From the NCBI GenBank assembly GCA_000827325.1, contig KN832875.1, positions 558,001-622,000 of the forward strand: a stretch of DNA of 64,000 nt, in the 5' to 3' direction. The notes below the pieces were generated by a model. It did not search any database. It saw nothing but the letters and a program-made list of their open reading frames with translations, and was not told the origin of the DNA. The position numbers and the translations under genes are program-made. The stretch's first letter is position 1. Each line of letters starts with the position of its first letter. This document shows positions 23,041 to 35,018 of this stretch, in pieces. Origin of the DNA: Oidiodendron maius Zn (taxonomy: Eukaryota; Ascomycota; Leotiomycetes; Myxotrichaceae).

Positions 23041-26000
23041 TTTAGAAGGGGCAGTGGGAATTGAGAAAGAGGTAGGATGGCAAGTGGAAATGCCGCTTGA
23101 TCCAGGAGCAGCGATAGATGTGATGGTCCCTGATTGCAGGAAAGGATGGCAATCGCAGTATGAAAATTCTCCTTCGCTAGAATATGCTGTAGAGTTCCGA
23201 CATCTCATCCTGATTTCAGGTCAAGGGCATAGATTCAGATTCCGCTTTGTCCTTCAAGCACAAACAAAAGTTGTTGGGTTATAGATTCGGTTTCAGCTAA
23301 AATATAGGTACAATGTTATTCATTCCCAGGACTAATTACGGGCATACATAAAGCAGATAATAATATAAAAAATAATTTTCACCTTATAAAACAGTGATCG
23401 CACACCCAAAAAAGTATTTACATAGTTACACTTCCACGTCCACCATCAAAATAAGTTGGGTTGGGGTCGCAGGGGGGGGGGGGGGTGTCTCCGGCGCGGT
23501 GAATGCAATTTCATTCTCACTAATCACCTAACGCAAGACAACCCAAATACCTCAACTCTCCGTGCACAAGTACTACGAGTACCACGCGATCCTCTTTCAC
23601 GCGCAGCAGAGTACACAAGAATCCCGAATTACCGGATCTAGGTTCCAGGATCTCGCATCTCTGTGTCTCATCACACTCACGCAGTCATGTCCCAAGTGCT
23701 GCCTGTTCTCTGCCTGTGACCCAATCCAAAGCTGCCACCCCACCAATCACAGGTAGCAGAAAAGAAAAGTATATCAAACAAATCTTTGTCACTAAATATG
23801 ACAGGGCCTAAGAGGTTTCTTTTGTCCATAGAATGTGACTCCGCTCCAGCTCGTCTCACCCATCGTGATGAATGCGGAGTCTTACTTGTCCCCTTTCCCC
23901 CCCGGGGGCATTCTTCTCTTTACTGTGAACGCGTGTCTACGAATGAAAGTGATCGTACGAGCAATTGCTGAGTCCCGGATTGTAGCCTGTGCACAATCTC
24001 GCTCCGAACGAGGGTTGATACGAGGCGATGATAGTCTCTCACTCCTTCATGTAGGTAAGATCCATTCATTCCGACCCATTCATGTACATAGGAATAGGCA
24101 CGCACGCACATCGTCGAATCCAAGCCACTTCAGCGCTCAGCGTTCTGAGTCAGCAACACAGCGCCGCAGCGTCTGGTTTACCTCGGAGGAATCTCTTTGC
24201 CACTGAATGGGTATGACTAGGGGAAAGTAATGTACCCCCCTCTACCTGAGTAATAGGATATATGATGACTGAGCTGCGGGTTACGTTTGCAGGGGGCTTT
24301 TTTGGAGGGCGGAAGGGGCGTGGGGAAGGGTTCCGATCGGAGGTATTGAGAGGAAGACGGGGGCGAAATAGGAATGCAGTGAAGAGAGCGGAAGAGTAGA
24401 TGGCATGCAGTAATCTCGGATTACCTATACTGTACAATGACCGCATCTGTCGACGTACCGTTGGGCGGTATGCCTTTGCAAACAAACTAAGTACAGCTCC
24501 TGCAACCGTGCGATCCGGACACCATGCCCTAAGGCACGAGAATTCTAGCCCGGAAAAGAGCGTTTGCGGATAGTGGGCCTCGGGAATAGGGAAGGAGATT
24601 GATGGATGGAATCCCACTTCTGGAAGGGGGCTAGACTTGTGGAGGCACGAGGAAGAGTGAATGTGGTCTTGGTCAGGGAGGAAGGGACGGGATACGGTAG
24701 GGTTTACTTCGTAGAGTGCTCTCATATAAGGGACCGTACTTTCAAATGTAGCGAGGTATCTCCGAACAGCGAAAGAGACGAGAGAGAGGGAGAATTTTCC
24801 AGGGCACCTGCCACCTGCTAGCACCTGCTGGCACCACCTCTGTCGGCCCAGGGCGATGGAGGGCGAGGGAGATGGCCGATGACATGCTGCAGCTATGAGC
24901 GAGATCGCATGGCGTTGCCACCAGAGCAAGAGAGTAGGACCAGCTGCGTCGTGCAGGGGAGTACGAGAGGGGTATCTCCCTAGCATCGTCTGGTCTGGCA
25001 TGGCGGTGAGGTCAGGAGGGGGAATACTCAGATGGTCATGAGAAGCAGGAGAGGAAGGGCGGGATTGCCGGGGAGCTAGGCATCGAGGTAATGTGCGGAT
25101 GGATGGGGATTCCAGAAGGCTTGCCTGGGCGGGACTGAATGGGAGAGTGGGAGAGAAGCTATTACCAACCATATTCCGATGCGCCCCAGGGACCGGAAGA
25201 CGATGACCACGGAGTATTATTCAGGTGGGCATTACAGCAGCTTGGTACCTTGGTGAGTTTCTTCGCGGCGGTCCAGTTGCTGGTACGCTGCCCGGGCTCC
25301 ATATTAACGGAGGATCAGGCTCGATTTCAACCGTCGGTCTGCAGGTCCCACCAGTCCCGAGGCCGACATTTCGAATGGCCACAATTGGAGGGCAGGAGGG
25401 AAATAATCCTCAAACCGACGGAGCGTAGGGTAAAGAGCTCGTCGAGACAGACGTCCCCGCCTCGTCTCGGCCCTCCAGCCGTGGGCCGACACCTGACAGG
25501 CGCAGGCAAGACATGTGTGAGTGATAGAGGCGTACACCCGTAAGAAAGGGCAGAATGCTCCGTTGAGTGTGACCTGAAAAGCCTCCTCTTTCGCCTGCCT
25601 TGCGTACCTACCGAGCGCCTCTGGGCGGTTGGGGATGGTGGACTGGATTGGGGGGGGGGGCAGGATTGGGTTGGGCAGTGACTGTACCCTGATGCCATTC
25701 CTTGCCTCTTCCTGCCAACGGGAATAGAGAAGTGGCGGGCCTGCGCACGCAGCGAGAGAGAGAGCGTCAGTCCGTCAGCACGGGGTCCCATGGCTGCGTT
25801 CATGCACCGGCTCACACGGGCATTCCACGCCTTCCAGGCTGGGGACGTACACATACGTCGGGACGCATAGGCCTAACGGACAGCGACGTGTTCGCTCGTT
25901 CGTTCACTCGCATCTGCCTCGGCGGAGGGCGGATGAGAGGGAGGAGACGAGGGGAGGGACAGGACTTTCCTGGAGAAACAAGCAAATACACAGGCAGGAG

Positions 26001-27447
26001 ATTAAACAGAGGAGATACAATACCGGAGTAGAATGAAGACGGCCACGCTTCTCTCTTCCGCCTCAATCTACCTTCACCCCTTATTCCCATATACCATATG
26101 CCAAAAACAAATACTGGTAGGAAATATGGAACACCCGACGCAGAATAGCCACCCTCTGGTGGAGACGAGGAAAAGCCGCCGCTGCGGCACAAGGGAATGG
26201 CACCGGGTGCCCGATGGGGGATAGCGCAGAAGGAAGTTGCTGGGCAGCCAGATGTGCAGATGTGCAGATGTGCAGATGGACAGGTTTTTCCCCCTCCCCC
26301 CCCTGACTTGTACTGGATGTCTTCTTTTCTCGCGGCCTCATCCGTCAGGCCCCACACGTCATTTCCATTCGTTCACGCCCGTCTCTCTTTCGCCTCCGTC
26401 TCCGTCGTCGTCCTTTTTCTTCCCCTTCCCGCCCCGGCGCTCCTCGACGATCCACAACCTCGCTCTCCCTCCCAACAATCTCCTCTCCTCTCCTCTCTTT
26501 CTTCCTCCTCTCCCTCCTCCTCCTCCTCTTCTTCTTCTTCACTGAAGAAGTCGTCCATCCTTCCTTCTCCCGCCTCTCCTCCGACGATCCCCCCCGATCT
26601 CACACCTCGACGAAACCTCTCTCGTGTTCCGCTGGTTCCAGGTCTGCCCGGGAAATCGGGCCAGGCTCTTTCGTCGCCTCCCATACCAAGGGCCATCCCA
26701 CGACCACATCTCCATAAACACGTCCCCTAAGAAGATAAAGGTTGTCTTCGACGTCTGAGGATTAAGGGAAAGGCGGAATAACTGGTGGTGAAGCGTCTTC
26801 AAGGTTGGTGGCCATTTCTTTGTTTCGCCTTCACCGCAACGACCATCACCACAGTGCTTGCCGACAACCACAACCTGCAAATATCGCCATTCTCAACCCT
26901 CGCTGGCCTCACCAGATTCAGAAGACCAGTATATGCGCCTACGCCTTCCCTCTTCTCCCTCGTCGTCGCACTCTCATACGGCATCTCTCGCCACCGCCCC
27001 AATCGTCTGACCTAAACTTGGCTAATAATAACTCTCCAGACCGACCAAAACAAAACACAAATCACAAAACCCACTCCAAGACTTGACCCATATCATCGTC
27101 GCCGCATGGTCGCTCGATCCTAGATCCTGTGCATCGGTGTTTGAGCTTTGCTCCTGGCTGCGGCCCTCCTCTTCTCCCTTGGTCTCGCCATTCACTTGCG
27201 CGGTCCCCTGAATCTTTTTCCCTCGACCTTTGACATTCTCGATCTATGGCGACTTCACGACAGTAGGGCTCTCTGCTATCTCGCTCCTTCATCGCCGTTC
27301 CCTCTCCACCTCGCATCTCGCGTTACTGCACTCTTCTTGCATCTGGACAATTTGCTGCACGTTGACTTCCCTCGCCTGGCGTTCGGAAGTCTTCACCCGA
27401 CGGAGATTTTATCAAGTCTCTGTCGCCCCCCCAACATTTTGCCCATC
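23041..27447. other. 4.4 kb non-coding region with G runs and CT-rich leader
   Basis: No supported gene lies here. A G14 run is at 23472-23485 and a G11 run at 25650-25660. A strongly pyrimidine-rich stretch spans roughly 26380-26580, and a short tandem repeat lies at 26249-26279. The open frame upstream of the cyclin ATG extends back to 27148 but has no Met. The region is most simply the promoter and long 5' leader of the cyclin gene. A 340-codon minus-strand ORF (24150-25172) was judged spurious. Confidence 0.5.
26249..26279. repeat. Tandem 8-bp repeat (cagatgtg)
   Basis: About three and a half consecutive copies of cagatgtg are seen. They lie in the presumed leader or promoter of the cyclin gene. 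Confidence 0.8.
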
Positions 27448-28440
27448 ATGCTTCCCGGCGGCGTCTGCGCGGTGCTGGACTACGAGGTAGACCAGATGAC
27501 CGACTATGTCTCCGAAATGGCCCAGCGACTTATCATCCCGGGCTCTCCTGTCTCACCCGCCTTCCGCAAGTTTGTGTCGGGCCTCCTCTCCTCCACTCGT
27601 CTTCCTACCACCACCATTCTCCTTGGCATGAACTATCTCGCGCGACGCGTCAACATGCTCAGTGTAGCGGGCGGCTTCAAGCCCTCGGATGGCGAAGTGT
27701 GGCGGATGCTGACGATAGGCCTGCTCCTGGGCAGCAAGTTCCTTGATGACAACACCTTTCAGAACCGCTCGTGGTCTGAAGTGAGCGGCATCGCGGTCGC
27801 GGAGCTTAATTCGCTCGAGCATAAGTGGCTGGAGTCCATCAGGTGGGACTTGTACGTCAACCTCGACGAGAGCAAGGACTACAACGCGTGGCTGCAGAAC
27901 TGGCGCGACTGGCTCGAACAGAAGAACCTCCAGCGCACGGCCACCCTCGATCGTCTGGCTCCCCTCGCGCCCATCGATACCAACGTCCAGCGGGTGCGCC
28001 CATACCAGCAGCCGTACAGTGCCTACGCCAAGCCGTCTGCTCGTGAGCGCGCTCCTTGTTACATGGCCCAGCAGTACCCGCAGTCCGCCTGGTCCACCTC
28101 GTATCCGACACCGCTTCTCACGCCTCCATCGGCTCCAGACTCCGGCCTTAACACACCGGATTACCTGAGCGCCACGGGTGGAGGCTTGCGATACAATGAC
28201 TGGGCCTTGTTCAACCAGTATTCGAGAGAATTTCAGCAGCAACAAGTAGTCCACACCACATACGTTCCCGCTCGGATTGCCTCTTATCACACCCCCTTCA
28301 CGAACCACTACGGCAGCCACTTCGGCGGAAACATCTGGGACCCCACCGTTGCGGACTGCAACTGCAATGCCTGCAACCCTCACGTGAAGCAGCCATACTT
28401 CATGGGAACTCACGTGTACGGGCAGCAAATTGCTGCGTAA
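27448..28440 (+). CDS. Pho80/Clg1-like cyclin
   Basis: Single-exon gene of 330 residues. ATG 27448 is the first Met in a frame open much further upstream. The cyclin fold occupies about residues 40-155: LPTTTILLGMNYLARR, then LTIGLLLGSKFLDDNTFQNR, then LNSLEHKWLESIRWDLYV. The KFLDD...W pattern and the following helix are characteristic of the PCL/Pho80 cyclin group. The C-terminal half is Tyr/Gln/Pro-rich and ends in a small Cys motif (DCNCNACNPH). Yeast Clg1 is the closest named relative by general layout. Such cyclins partner Pho85-type kinases. Partner and role here are inferred. Confidence 0.75.
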   Translation: MLPGGVCAVLDYEVDQMTDYVSEMAQRLIIPGSPVSPAFRKFVSGLLSSTRLPTTTILLGMNYLARRVNMLSVAGGFKPSDGEVWRMLTIGLLLGSKFLDDNTFQNRSWSEVSGIAVAELNSLEHKWLESIRWDLYVNLDESKDYNAWLQNWRDWLEQKNLQRTATLDRLAPLAPIDTNVQRVRPYQQPYSAYAKPSARERAPCYMAQQYPQSAWSTSYPTPLLTPPSAPDSGLNTPDYLSATGGGLRYNDWALFNQYSREFQQQQVVHTTYVPARIASYHTPFTNHYGSHFGGNIWDPTVADCNCNACNPHVKQPYFMGTHVYGQQIAA

Positions 28441-30322
28441 TTTATGTGCGGTCTTCCACTGTCCACCAACGATGGCTTCTCACCACCAATCCTCCTTACG
28501 TGACGCTACTCTCGATGCCTAGCGCAGCGGTATTAAAAAAGTTTCTTGCATTCCATTTCCAGCGTTTCCGGCGCAATACGTCCCGACAGGACCGTCTCTG
28601 TTTGGCCTTCAAAAGTTCAAGAAGCGTGGATGATAATACACGCGAACGCACCCCTGCAAAATTTTACGATCTCGAGTTGCGTGCGCCTTCCAAGGCGGCT
28701 GCCTCGATCTTACGACTATTTCTCTTTTTCGACTTTTTGACATTCGGCGTTGCATCAGCGAGTCTAGAGATTTCTTTTGTCATTTTTGAGATTGGATGGG
28801 CATGGAACTGGGTGGATATCCGGTCTGGTGTTATTTGGGTCCGGGAGAGGGCCTATGGCTTGCTGATTTTTTTCTCACGCTTTCTATGTTTTGCACATAA
28901 CGATCGATCTCCTTTTAGACTTGACCCTATGGATCACATCGTCCTGATCTCTGAGGAAAAAAAAAGGGTCGTCGTGCTTTTTCGGCTCGCCACCCAGAAA
29001 TTTGTATTTAGGCGGATCTTTTTTTTTCTCTTTCGACCTTTCCTTTGTTTTCCATTCACCTTGTACCATGGTTTGCGATAATTGGGTTGATGGCTTCTCA
29101 TTATGGAAGGAGGGGATTGCATGCACAAAATGGATGGGGTGGGATGGCTTCTTTTTGCCTGGATTTGCTTTTTTATTTCTTCATCGTCCTTTACTTCTCC
29201 TCCCCCCGATATCGCTGTCCAGATAGCCAGGGATTCTCGTGCGCTGCGGCTCGCGTCTCCTCCCCGTGTACTTGGGCAGCGTTTCCGGTCAGGGTCGAGT
29301 AATTTCTAGCATGGCATGGCATGGAAAGAATATGGGACTGGGGGAATTACATATTCGAGAACCTCACAAAGTCCCACTGGGCTTTCCTCCACCACTACTT
29401 GAAACAATGAAGGCTAGGGATTTTCGCTGACTTTATTGGGGTACTTTTGCTTTGGCACTTAACTACCTACCCAACTGGCTACGGGCTGGATAAGACATGA
29501 AGTTATGATACTCTCTCTCGAAGGGCGGTTTTTTACTTAAAGTCGACGCTGCCGTCGTCTTTTGCCTCCGGGCGTAGGGATAGATGGCCTTTAGATTAAT
29601 AAAGACTCTTTGTGCCTTGTAATTTTTTTGCGTTATACTTGCTTGATAGTGACCGATGTGAAATCGACTTTGCAATCTTGTTCTATATATGTATGTGTAC
29701 TTACCCTTTGTACACAAACTCGTCGAGAACGGCAATGGTGGGGAATACAGAGTGCCGATCACCTGTCAACCCACCAACCTCTCTGCGCATTCCATTTCAT
29801 GTCAAATGCCCATCCAACACCTCATATCCACACAACAGAAACGGATTCATCGGGCTAGAAATGCTATGCATGAGTTCATTTGCCTCTTTGCTGTGCGGCC
29901 ATATATATATTTGGCAAGCAGAGAATGAGGAAGGATGGAGGTTTGGTCAAGGGGAAAAGGGGAATTTATAAGAAGTTCAAGAGCTAAACGGATGGATGTG
30001 AAGGTATGTTTGGGGAGAAAGCCAGCAGCCCGTGGAAATTCGGTAGTGACCGGTATCTGCTCTTGGGCACTACCCAAGCCGACGATTTCGTTATGGGTAT
30101 CTCGGAATGAGACATATGTGGATGATTCGGCCTGCCGTAGCTTGTCCCTTCAATGCACGACAGACACAACAAAGCAAAGAAAACAAATCTCGTCCAGCAA
30201 GTTATACAATCACCGAAGCGTGGATTTTCCATTCGCATCACTCTATGTAGATAATACACGACCCCTTCTATTCTCCTTCCACCCCTGAAATCCCTTCCCA
30301 TGCACTCACCCCCTCACAAATT
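28441..30322. other. Convergent 3' region between the cyclin and ATP14 genes
   Basis: A 1.9 kb interval between convergent genes, with T- and A-rich segments expected of terminators. Several ORFs of 60-210 codons are open by chance, but none has a domain or a plausible start. Nothing else is recognised. Confidence 0.5.
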
Positions 30323-30899
30323 CTAATGATGCTCCTCTTCCTCCTTCTCCTCCTCAAACCAATCATGCTCCTCCTCCACCGCTGCTCCGCCCTCCGCCTG
30401 GCCCTCGACGTCCACGCCGCTGGCCTCATACGCTTTCAACTCGCTCGCGATGTCCCCCTCCTCGGGGGATTTCGGCGGGGTCGGGGCCGCCCACTTCTGC
30501 ACGTGGCCGTCGGCATCCGAGGGCTTGACGGTGGCGGGCTTGTAGGACTTGAGCTCTTTGAGGTACATATCTTGGACGAGGTCCGCTGGGAGGAGGTGAG
30601 TGGGTGTTAGCTTGTTGATCCGCCGTTAGAGAGGGATTGGGTTGCAGATACAGGAGTCAGGAATGAAGGTATATAGAAAAAATGGGTGATAGAGGGAAGA
30701 GAGAGAGGAGGAGAGTGGTATGGAGAAGTAGACGAACCTTGGCGAATGGCCGTAGGTGTAATGAAGCTGCGCTTGCTGAGCAAGCTGCCGGACTGGCATC
30801 TCACGACGCGGGCGATCGAGGAGCGCTGCTATGGTTAGTTCAGGGCCTTCGAGTAATAGCTGAGACGCTTACCGAAGCTCTGAGCGATTGTGTGAGCAT
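30323..30899 (-). CDS. ATP14: Mitochondrial F1Fo-ATP synthase subunit h
   Basis: Three exons, 30899-30873, 30828-30738 and 30585-30323, join to 126 residues. The first exon is only 27 nt (MLTQSLRAS). The N terminus is a basic, Ser-rich mitochondrial presequence (RSFITPTAIRQ marks its end). The mature part carries ADLVQDMYLKELKSYKP, HVQKWAAP, EEGDIASELKAYE and an acidic tail with DWFEEEKEEEE. This acidic profile is the hallmark of fungal Atp14, a peripheral-stalk subunit of the inner-membrane ATP synthase. The length is close to the yeast protein. A TCACGTGA-type palindrome lies about 95 nt upstream of the ATG. Confidence 0.92.
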
Positions 30900-31414
30900 C
30901 GTGAGGGATTGTGGTTGGGTCAATTGCGGGTTTGCAGAGCGTGGACGAGGTTCTCTGATGGAGATTTCGGAAGAAGCGAGGTTGATTTGGAGATCACGTG
31001 ATGAATATTACTGCCTCGTATTTTGGGTATCAAAAATGGAGTTTAAAAGAACTATATTGTCTTTCTTTTGTCAGGGAAGAATTATAACAATCCTTTAAAG
31101 ATATTAGGTATATTACGAGCTAGATAGTCAAAGGTCCCAGTTTTCACGAAGTCTAAATTTTCCCCTGCCCGCTGACTTCCATACTGACGCTCGGTACATA
31201 CAAGTCGACCTCCTCGGGAAGTGATACGACGGCTGACAGGAGAGCTGTAATAGGTTTATAAAAGTCTTCTTTCCTGGTCACAAGGTAGTTTGCGAAGATA
31301 TATATAATTTCTCAGATAATCATCACGGTAGTAAGAGATCAAGCTCTAAGATGCATGGTGATATATTGTCATGCGGTGTCTATGATTACAAGTTGTCCTA
31401 TCCTATGCCACCCA
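30900..31414. promoter_or_regulatory. Spacer between ATP14 start and RPT5 stop
   Basis: A 515-bp AT-rich spacer containing the ATP14 promoter and the RPT5 3' end (both genes are on the minus strand). The only notable motif is the ATCACGTGAT palindrome at 30993-31002. Confidence 0.55.
30993..31002. promoter_or_regulatory. ATCACGTGAT palindrome upstream of ATP14
   Basis: A perfect 10-bp palindrome with an E-box core (CACGTG) lies about 95 nt upstream of the ATP14 start codon. CACGTG is bound by bHLH factors such as Cbf1 in fungi. Its use here is inferred from position. Confidence 0.5.
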
Positions 31415-32944
31415 CTATGCATAAAAGTTGACCGTGTCTGTTCAAAGTTAGTAATACCTCATGTGACTTCGTTAGAGAATACATACCCTTCTTCTTTGCT
31501 TGGACCTCTGCAATAGCGTCAACATAATGCTCGTGGCTGATCTTGTTCTTCCCCATCCGAAGTGCAATCATGCCAGCCTCAACACATACAGCCTTGAGCT
31601 GAGCGCCACCAAACTCGTCTGTACTCCGTGCCAGCTCGGGCCAGTTGACCGCATCATCAACTGTCATCTTCCTGCTGTGGATTCTCAGGATCTGGGCCCG
31701 GGCCTCTTCGTTAGGTAGAGGGAATTCGATCTTCCTGTCCAGACGACCAGAACGCAATAAGGCAGGATCGAGAACGTCGACTCTATTCGTGGCCGCGAGG
31801 ACCTTGATCCGGTCATCTGAAGCAAATCCGTCGAGCTGGTTCAGGAGCTCCAGCATCGTTCTCTGGACTTCTCTATCTCCGCTCTTCTCACTGTCGAAAC
31901 GCTTCGTGCCAACCGCATCCAGCTCGTCGATGAAGATAATCGCAGGAGCCTTCTCCTTGGCCAAAGCAAAGCAGTCTCGTACCAGTTTTGCACCGTCACC
32001 GATGAACATTTGTACCAGTTGGGGGCCGGCCAGCTTTAGGAAGGTGGCGTCGGTTTGTGCAGCGCAAGCCCGAGCTAGGAGGGTCTTGCCAGTACCGGGG
32101 GGTCCATACATCAGTGCGCCTATAATTATTAGCGTATATATTTCATATGTGCATTTGCTGCATACCTTTGGGAGCCTTGATGCCAATCTTTTTGAATCTA
32201 TCAGCCTCCTTCATGGGCCATACTATTGCCTCGACCAGTTCCTCGATCTGCTTATCCAGCCCTCCTACATCAGTATACTTTTCAGTTGGCTTCTCGTCAA
32301 CCTCCATCGCCTTTACTCTGCTGTCATATTCAGCCGGTAATGTGTCTAGCACCAGATACGAGTCTTTATTGACTCCAATCAGATCTCCCGGCTTCAGTTG
32401 TTCCGGGTCAACGAGACCAATTAGAGGAAGGAAGATGGTTTGCCGGGTAGATGTCTTGATGACGGCAGATTTTCCCACTCTTGTGGCGTCGAGATCGATA
32501 TTGGCTCCTTCTTCTGTGGACTCGGCTGTCGGGTCCAAGTCGAGCAACTCCACGACATTGCCGACAAGGTACGGTAATTGTCTGTCAGGTGTCAGTGGAG
32601 CTATCGCTGCAGAGGATTCAGATGGATGTGTACCTGTTGTTTTCAATCTTGTCCAAGTTATCCTTGATCTTCTCGCCCATCGTGGCCTTCTCGTGTGATA
32701 AACGTTGGAACTCGCTCTTCATGATCCTCGAATCATTGTCCAGCAGCCGTTTCCTCGTTTGGATGTCTTGTGTGCTTAAGCTGTAAATCTCTTCATCTAT
32801 GGGGTCCTCTTCCTTCTCCTCCGGTTCCGCATCCTTCATCTCAGCATCGCCGTTCTGGGCCGGCCTTTTGTCCTTGTCCCCATCGTCCTTCTTCTCTTCC
32901 TTCTGCTCTCTTTCAAGATCATCGAGATCTTCTAGAGTAGACAT
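31415..32944 (-). CDS. RPT5: 26S proteasome regulatory ATPase Rpt5 (subunit 6A)
   Basis: Four exons, 32944-32634, 32581-32166, 32119-31487 and 31437-31415, join to 460 residues. The N terminus is Glu/Lys-rich and forms the coiled coil. The OB segment follows ([18 protein letters not shown]). The AAA module has Walker A GPPGTGKT (248-255), Walker B IIFIDE (Asp 307, Glu 308) and the arginine-finger region [18 protein letters not shown]. The last exon is only 23 nt and encodes the C-terminal tail TVNFYA, whose final three residues form the HbYX motif that docks into the 20S alpha ring and opens its gate. Rpt5 unfolds and translocates ubiquitinated substrates. Divergent from the TFIIB gene. Confidence 0.96.
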
Positions 32945-33903
32945 CGTGGAATCCTAGGCCAGGTAACGTGCGGTTAATGAGAAAGCGTCTAGGTGGAATT
33001 AGGAATGCTGGTCTGGTGCTAGATGGACAATATTGTAGATGCTGCTGGAAGCTTGTCAACCACTTTGAGCTTCGCGTTAGGCGAGATTTCTAAGGCAACC
33101 TTGACGCGCCAGGTTCGAAATGTCTCACGTGATAGTTGTAACTAGCTGACATAAGCAGGCAGAGGCTGGAAGACAAATGAAGTCCTTCTGTAAATCCATC
33201 TTCATCCTTTCTCATTCCTCCTCAACGCCCTGCTCGCCATCACGAAGAACGTCAACTATCGCCTTAAGACATCACAAAGCTGCTGGCCCATCTTTCCCCA
33301 GCGATAGCTTGACAACTTCAACGATTTCGGACCCCTTTCAGACGCCTTAACTGGTCATTCCGCTCTGAAGAGGTTCGCGCGATCGTCAGGTGGCAGCAGT
33401 TCTCTCTTCTACTCATCTCGTACTCCAACTTCCATCTCTGTGCCATCTCAGCAGCGTCTGCAAAGCCGTGGACTTCGAGCAAGACAGCCTTGATTCTTTT
33501 GAGCTCGTCAATACACTCGCTTTTGGCCGGGTGTGCGTCGGGTGATCGTCACATCGCGATTCGCCACCCCACCAACATCCCAACGACGAAGCATCATACA
33601 AGGTGAAGATCTAGATATCTTGGCTTGGGCCTCTCGGCAGCCAACAATAGAAGTAAAGAGTTGGTAGGAAACTGTCAATCCTGCCTGCTATCGAGTTCTC
33701 CAAGTCCCCGCAATACCGCCAAACTGCATTCCGAACTTTTTGTCAAGGTTTCCACCCAACTTCTCTACCAAAAATCCCTTCTAGATACAAAGACACACTC
33801 GCTTGTATCGCGCAAGAGGAAGGAAGCCAGGAAGCGCAAGCCTAAGCGCCCTGTCTTCAACAAACTTGATAACATCTATCGGCCAAAGCCATACAAGCCG
33901 AAG
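32945..33903. promoter_or_regulatory. Divergent RPT5/TFIIB promoter region
   Basis: A 959-bp interval between divergent start codons. It contains a TCACGTGA motif at 33125-33132, about 180 nt upstream of the RPT5 ATG. The frame upstream of the TFIIB ATG is open back to 33625 but has no Met, and it probably forms part of its 5' UTR. Confidence 0.55.
33125..33132. promoter_or_regulatory. TCACGTGA element in the RPT5 promoter
   Basis: A perfect 8-bp palindrome with a CACGTG core in the RPT5/TFIIB divergent promoter. The same element recurs upstream of ATP14. Confidence 0.45.
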
Positions 33904-35018
33904 ATGATGGCCCCACAACCTCTTGTGGAGAAGGCCCTGGCTGAGAAGGGCGTTGCAGAATGGAGCGAGAACCTGAACATGACCGCAATATGTAAAGACT
34001 GTAAAGAGTTTCCACCAAATCTTGTTGAGGAGTTCTCCTCCGGCGACCTGGTCTGTGGTTCGTGTGGCCTCGTTATTGGCGATCGTATTGTCGATACTCG
34101 ATCCGAATGGCGTACCTTTGCCAACGATGATGGAAACAATGACGACCCATCTCGTGTCGGTGACGGCGCAAACCCTCTGCTGAATGGCTCTCAGCTGACT
34201 ACCCAAATCGCCTATGGCGACGGCAGCCGCAGCCATGATCTCCACCGCGCCCATGGCAGGTCTACGGCTGATAAGGCAACCAAGAGTTTACTCGCGGCGT
34301 ATAAGGAGATCGGTGCCCACTGTGATGCTGTTAATATCCCAAAGAACGTATCTGATACCGCGAAGCACCTCTACAAGCTCGTCGATGATGCCAAGGCATT
34401 CAAAGGCAAGTCTCAAGAAGCCATCATCGCCGGCTGTATCTTCATTGCCTGCCGCCAGTGCGGTGTTCCCCGAACTTTCCGAGAGATCTACGCCTTGACG
34501 AAGGTTTCGAAGAAGGACATTGGTAGAACTTTCAAGGCACTGGAGAAATTCTTTGCTGAGGACAGCAAAGAGAAGGTCAGCGTTACAGTTGGTGGTAAGT
34601 CTAGCGTGCTTGATCTCTCTTTCTTTTCTGTATTAACAGCACTTCTCAAGGGTCCCAAGACCAGTATAAGACCACCACTTCGACCAATGCTAAGGATCTC
34701 TGCCTCCGCTACTGCAGTCAACTGGGTCTCAAGAACCAACAGTTCGTTAAAGTCTCCCAAGGCCTTGCCGACAAGATGTCCACTGTCGGTGATCTCGCCG
34801 GTCGATCTCCTCTGTCAGTCGCAGCCGCCTGCATCTACATGGCGTCATTCCTTCTCGGCAAGCCAAAGACCCCGAAAGAGATCTCGGGCGTTGCAGGTGT
34901 TAGCGATGGAACCATTCGCACGGCCTACAAGTATCTGTATCAGGAACGTGAGAGACTCATTGAGCCTGAGTGGATTGCAGATGGCAAGGGCAATATGGAT
35001 AACCTTCCAGTCGGCTGA
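33904..35018 (+). CDS. SUA7: Transcription initiation factor TFIIB
   Basis: Two exons, 33904-34594 and 34651-35018, join to 352 residues. The zinc ribbon has Cys 30, 33, 51 and 54 (CKDCKEFPP, LVCGSCGLV). The B-reader/linker follows (DTRSEWRTFANDD, DPSRVG). The two cyclin-like core repeats are obvious: GRSTADKATKSLLAAYKEI through SKKDIGRTFKALEKFF, and CLRYCSQLGL through ISGVAGVSDGTIRTAYKYLY. TFIIB bridges TBP at promoters to RNA polymerase II and helps choose the start site. ATG 33904 is chosen because the frame upstream lacks Met and the ribbon is at its usual distance. Two Mets are adjacent (MMAP), so initiation at the second is also possible. Confidence 0.95.

Noticed and set aside
24150-25172. 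340-codon minus-strand ORF starting with ATG
   Set aside because: Composition is Pro/Ser/Arg-rich low complexity. There is no domain or signal, and other frames are also fairly open here. Most likely a chance ORF in the cyclin upstream region.
27553-28428. 291-codon minus-strand ORF opposite the cyclin
   Set aside because: It lies entirely antisense to a clear cyclin coding sequence and has no domain; it is a shadow of the real frame.
28446-29081. 211-codon ORF downstream of the cyclin
   Set aside because: It is Phe/Arg-rich from T-rich 3' UTR sequence, with no domain.
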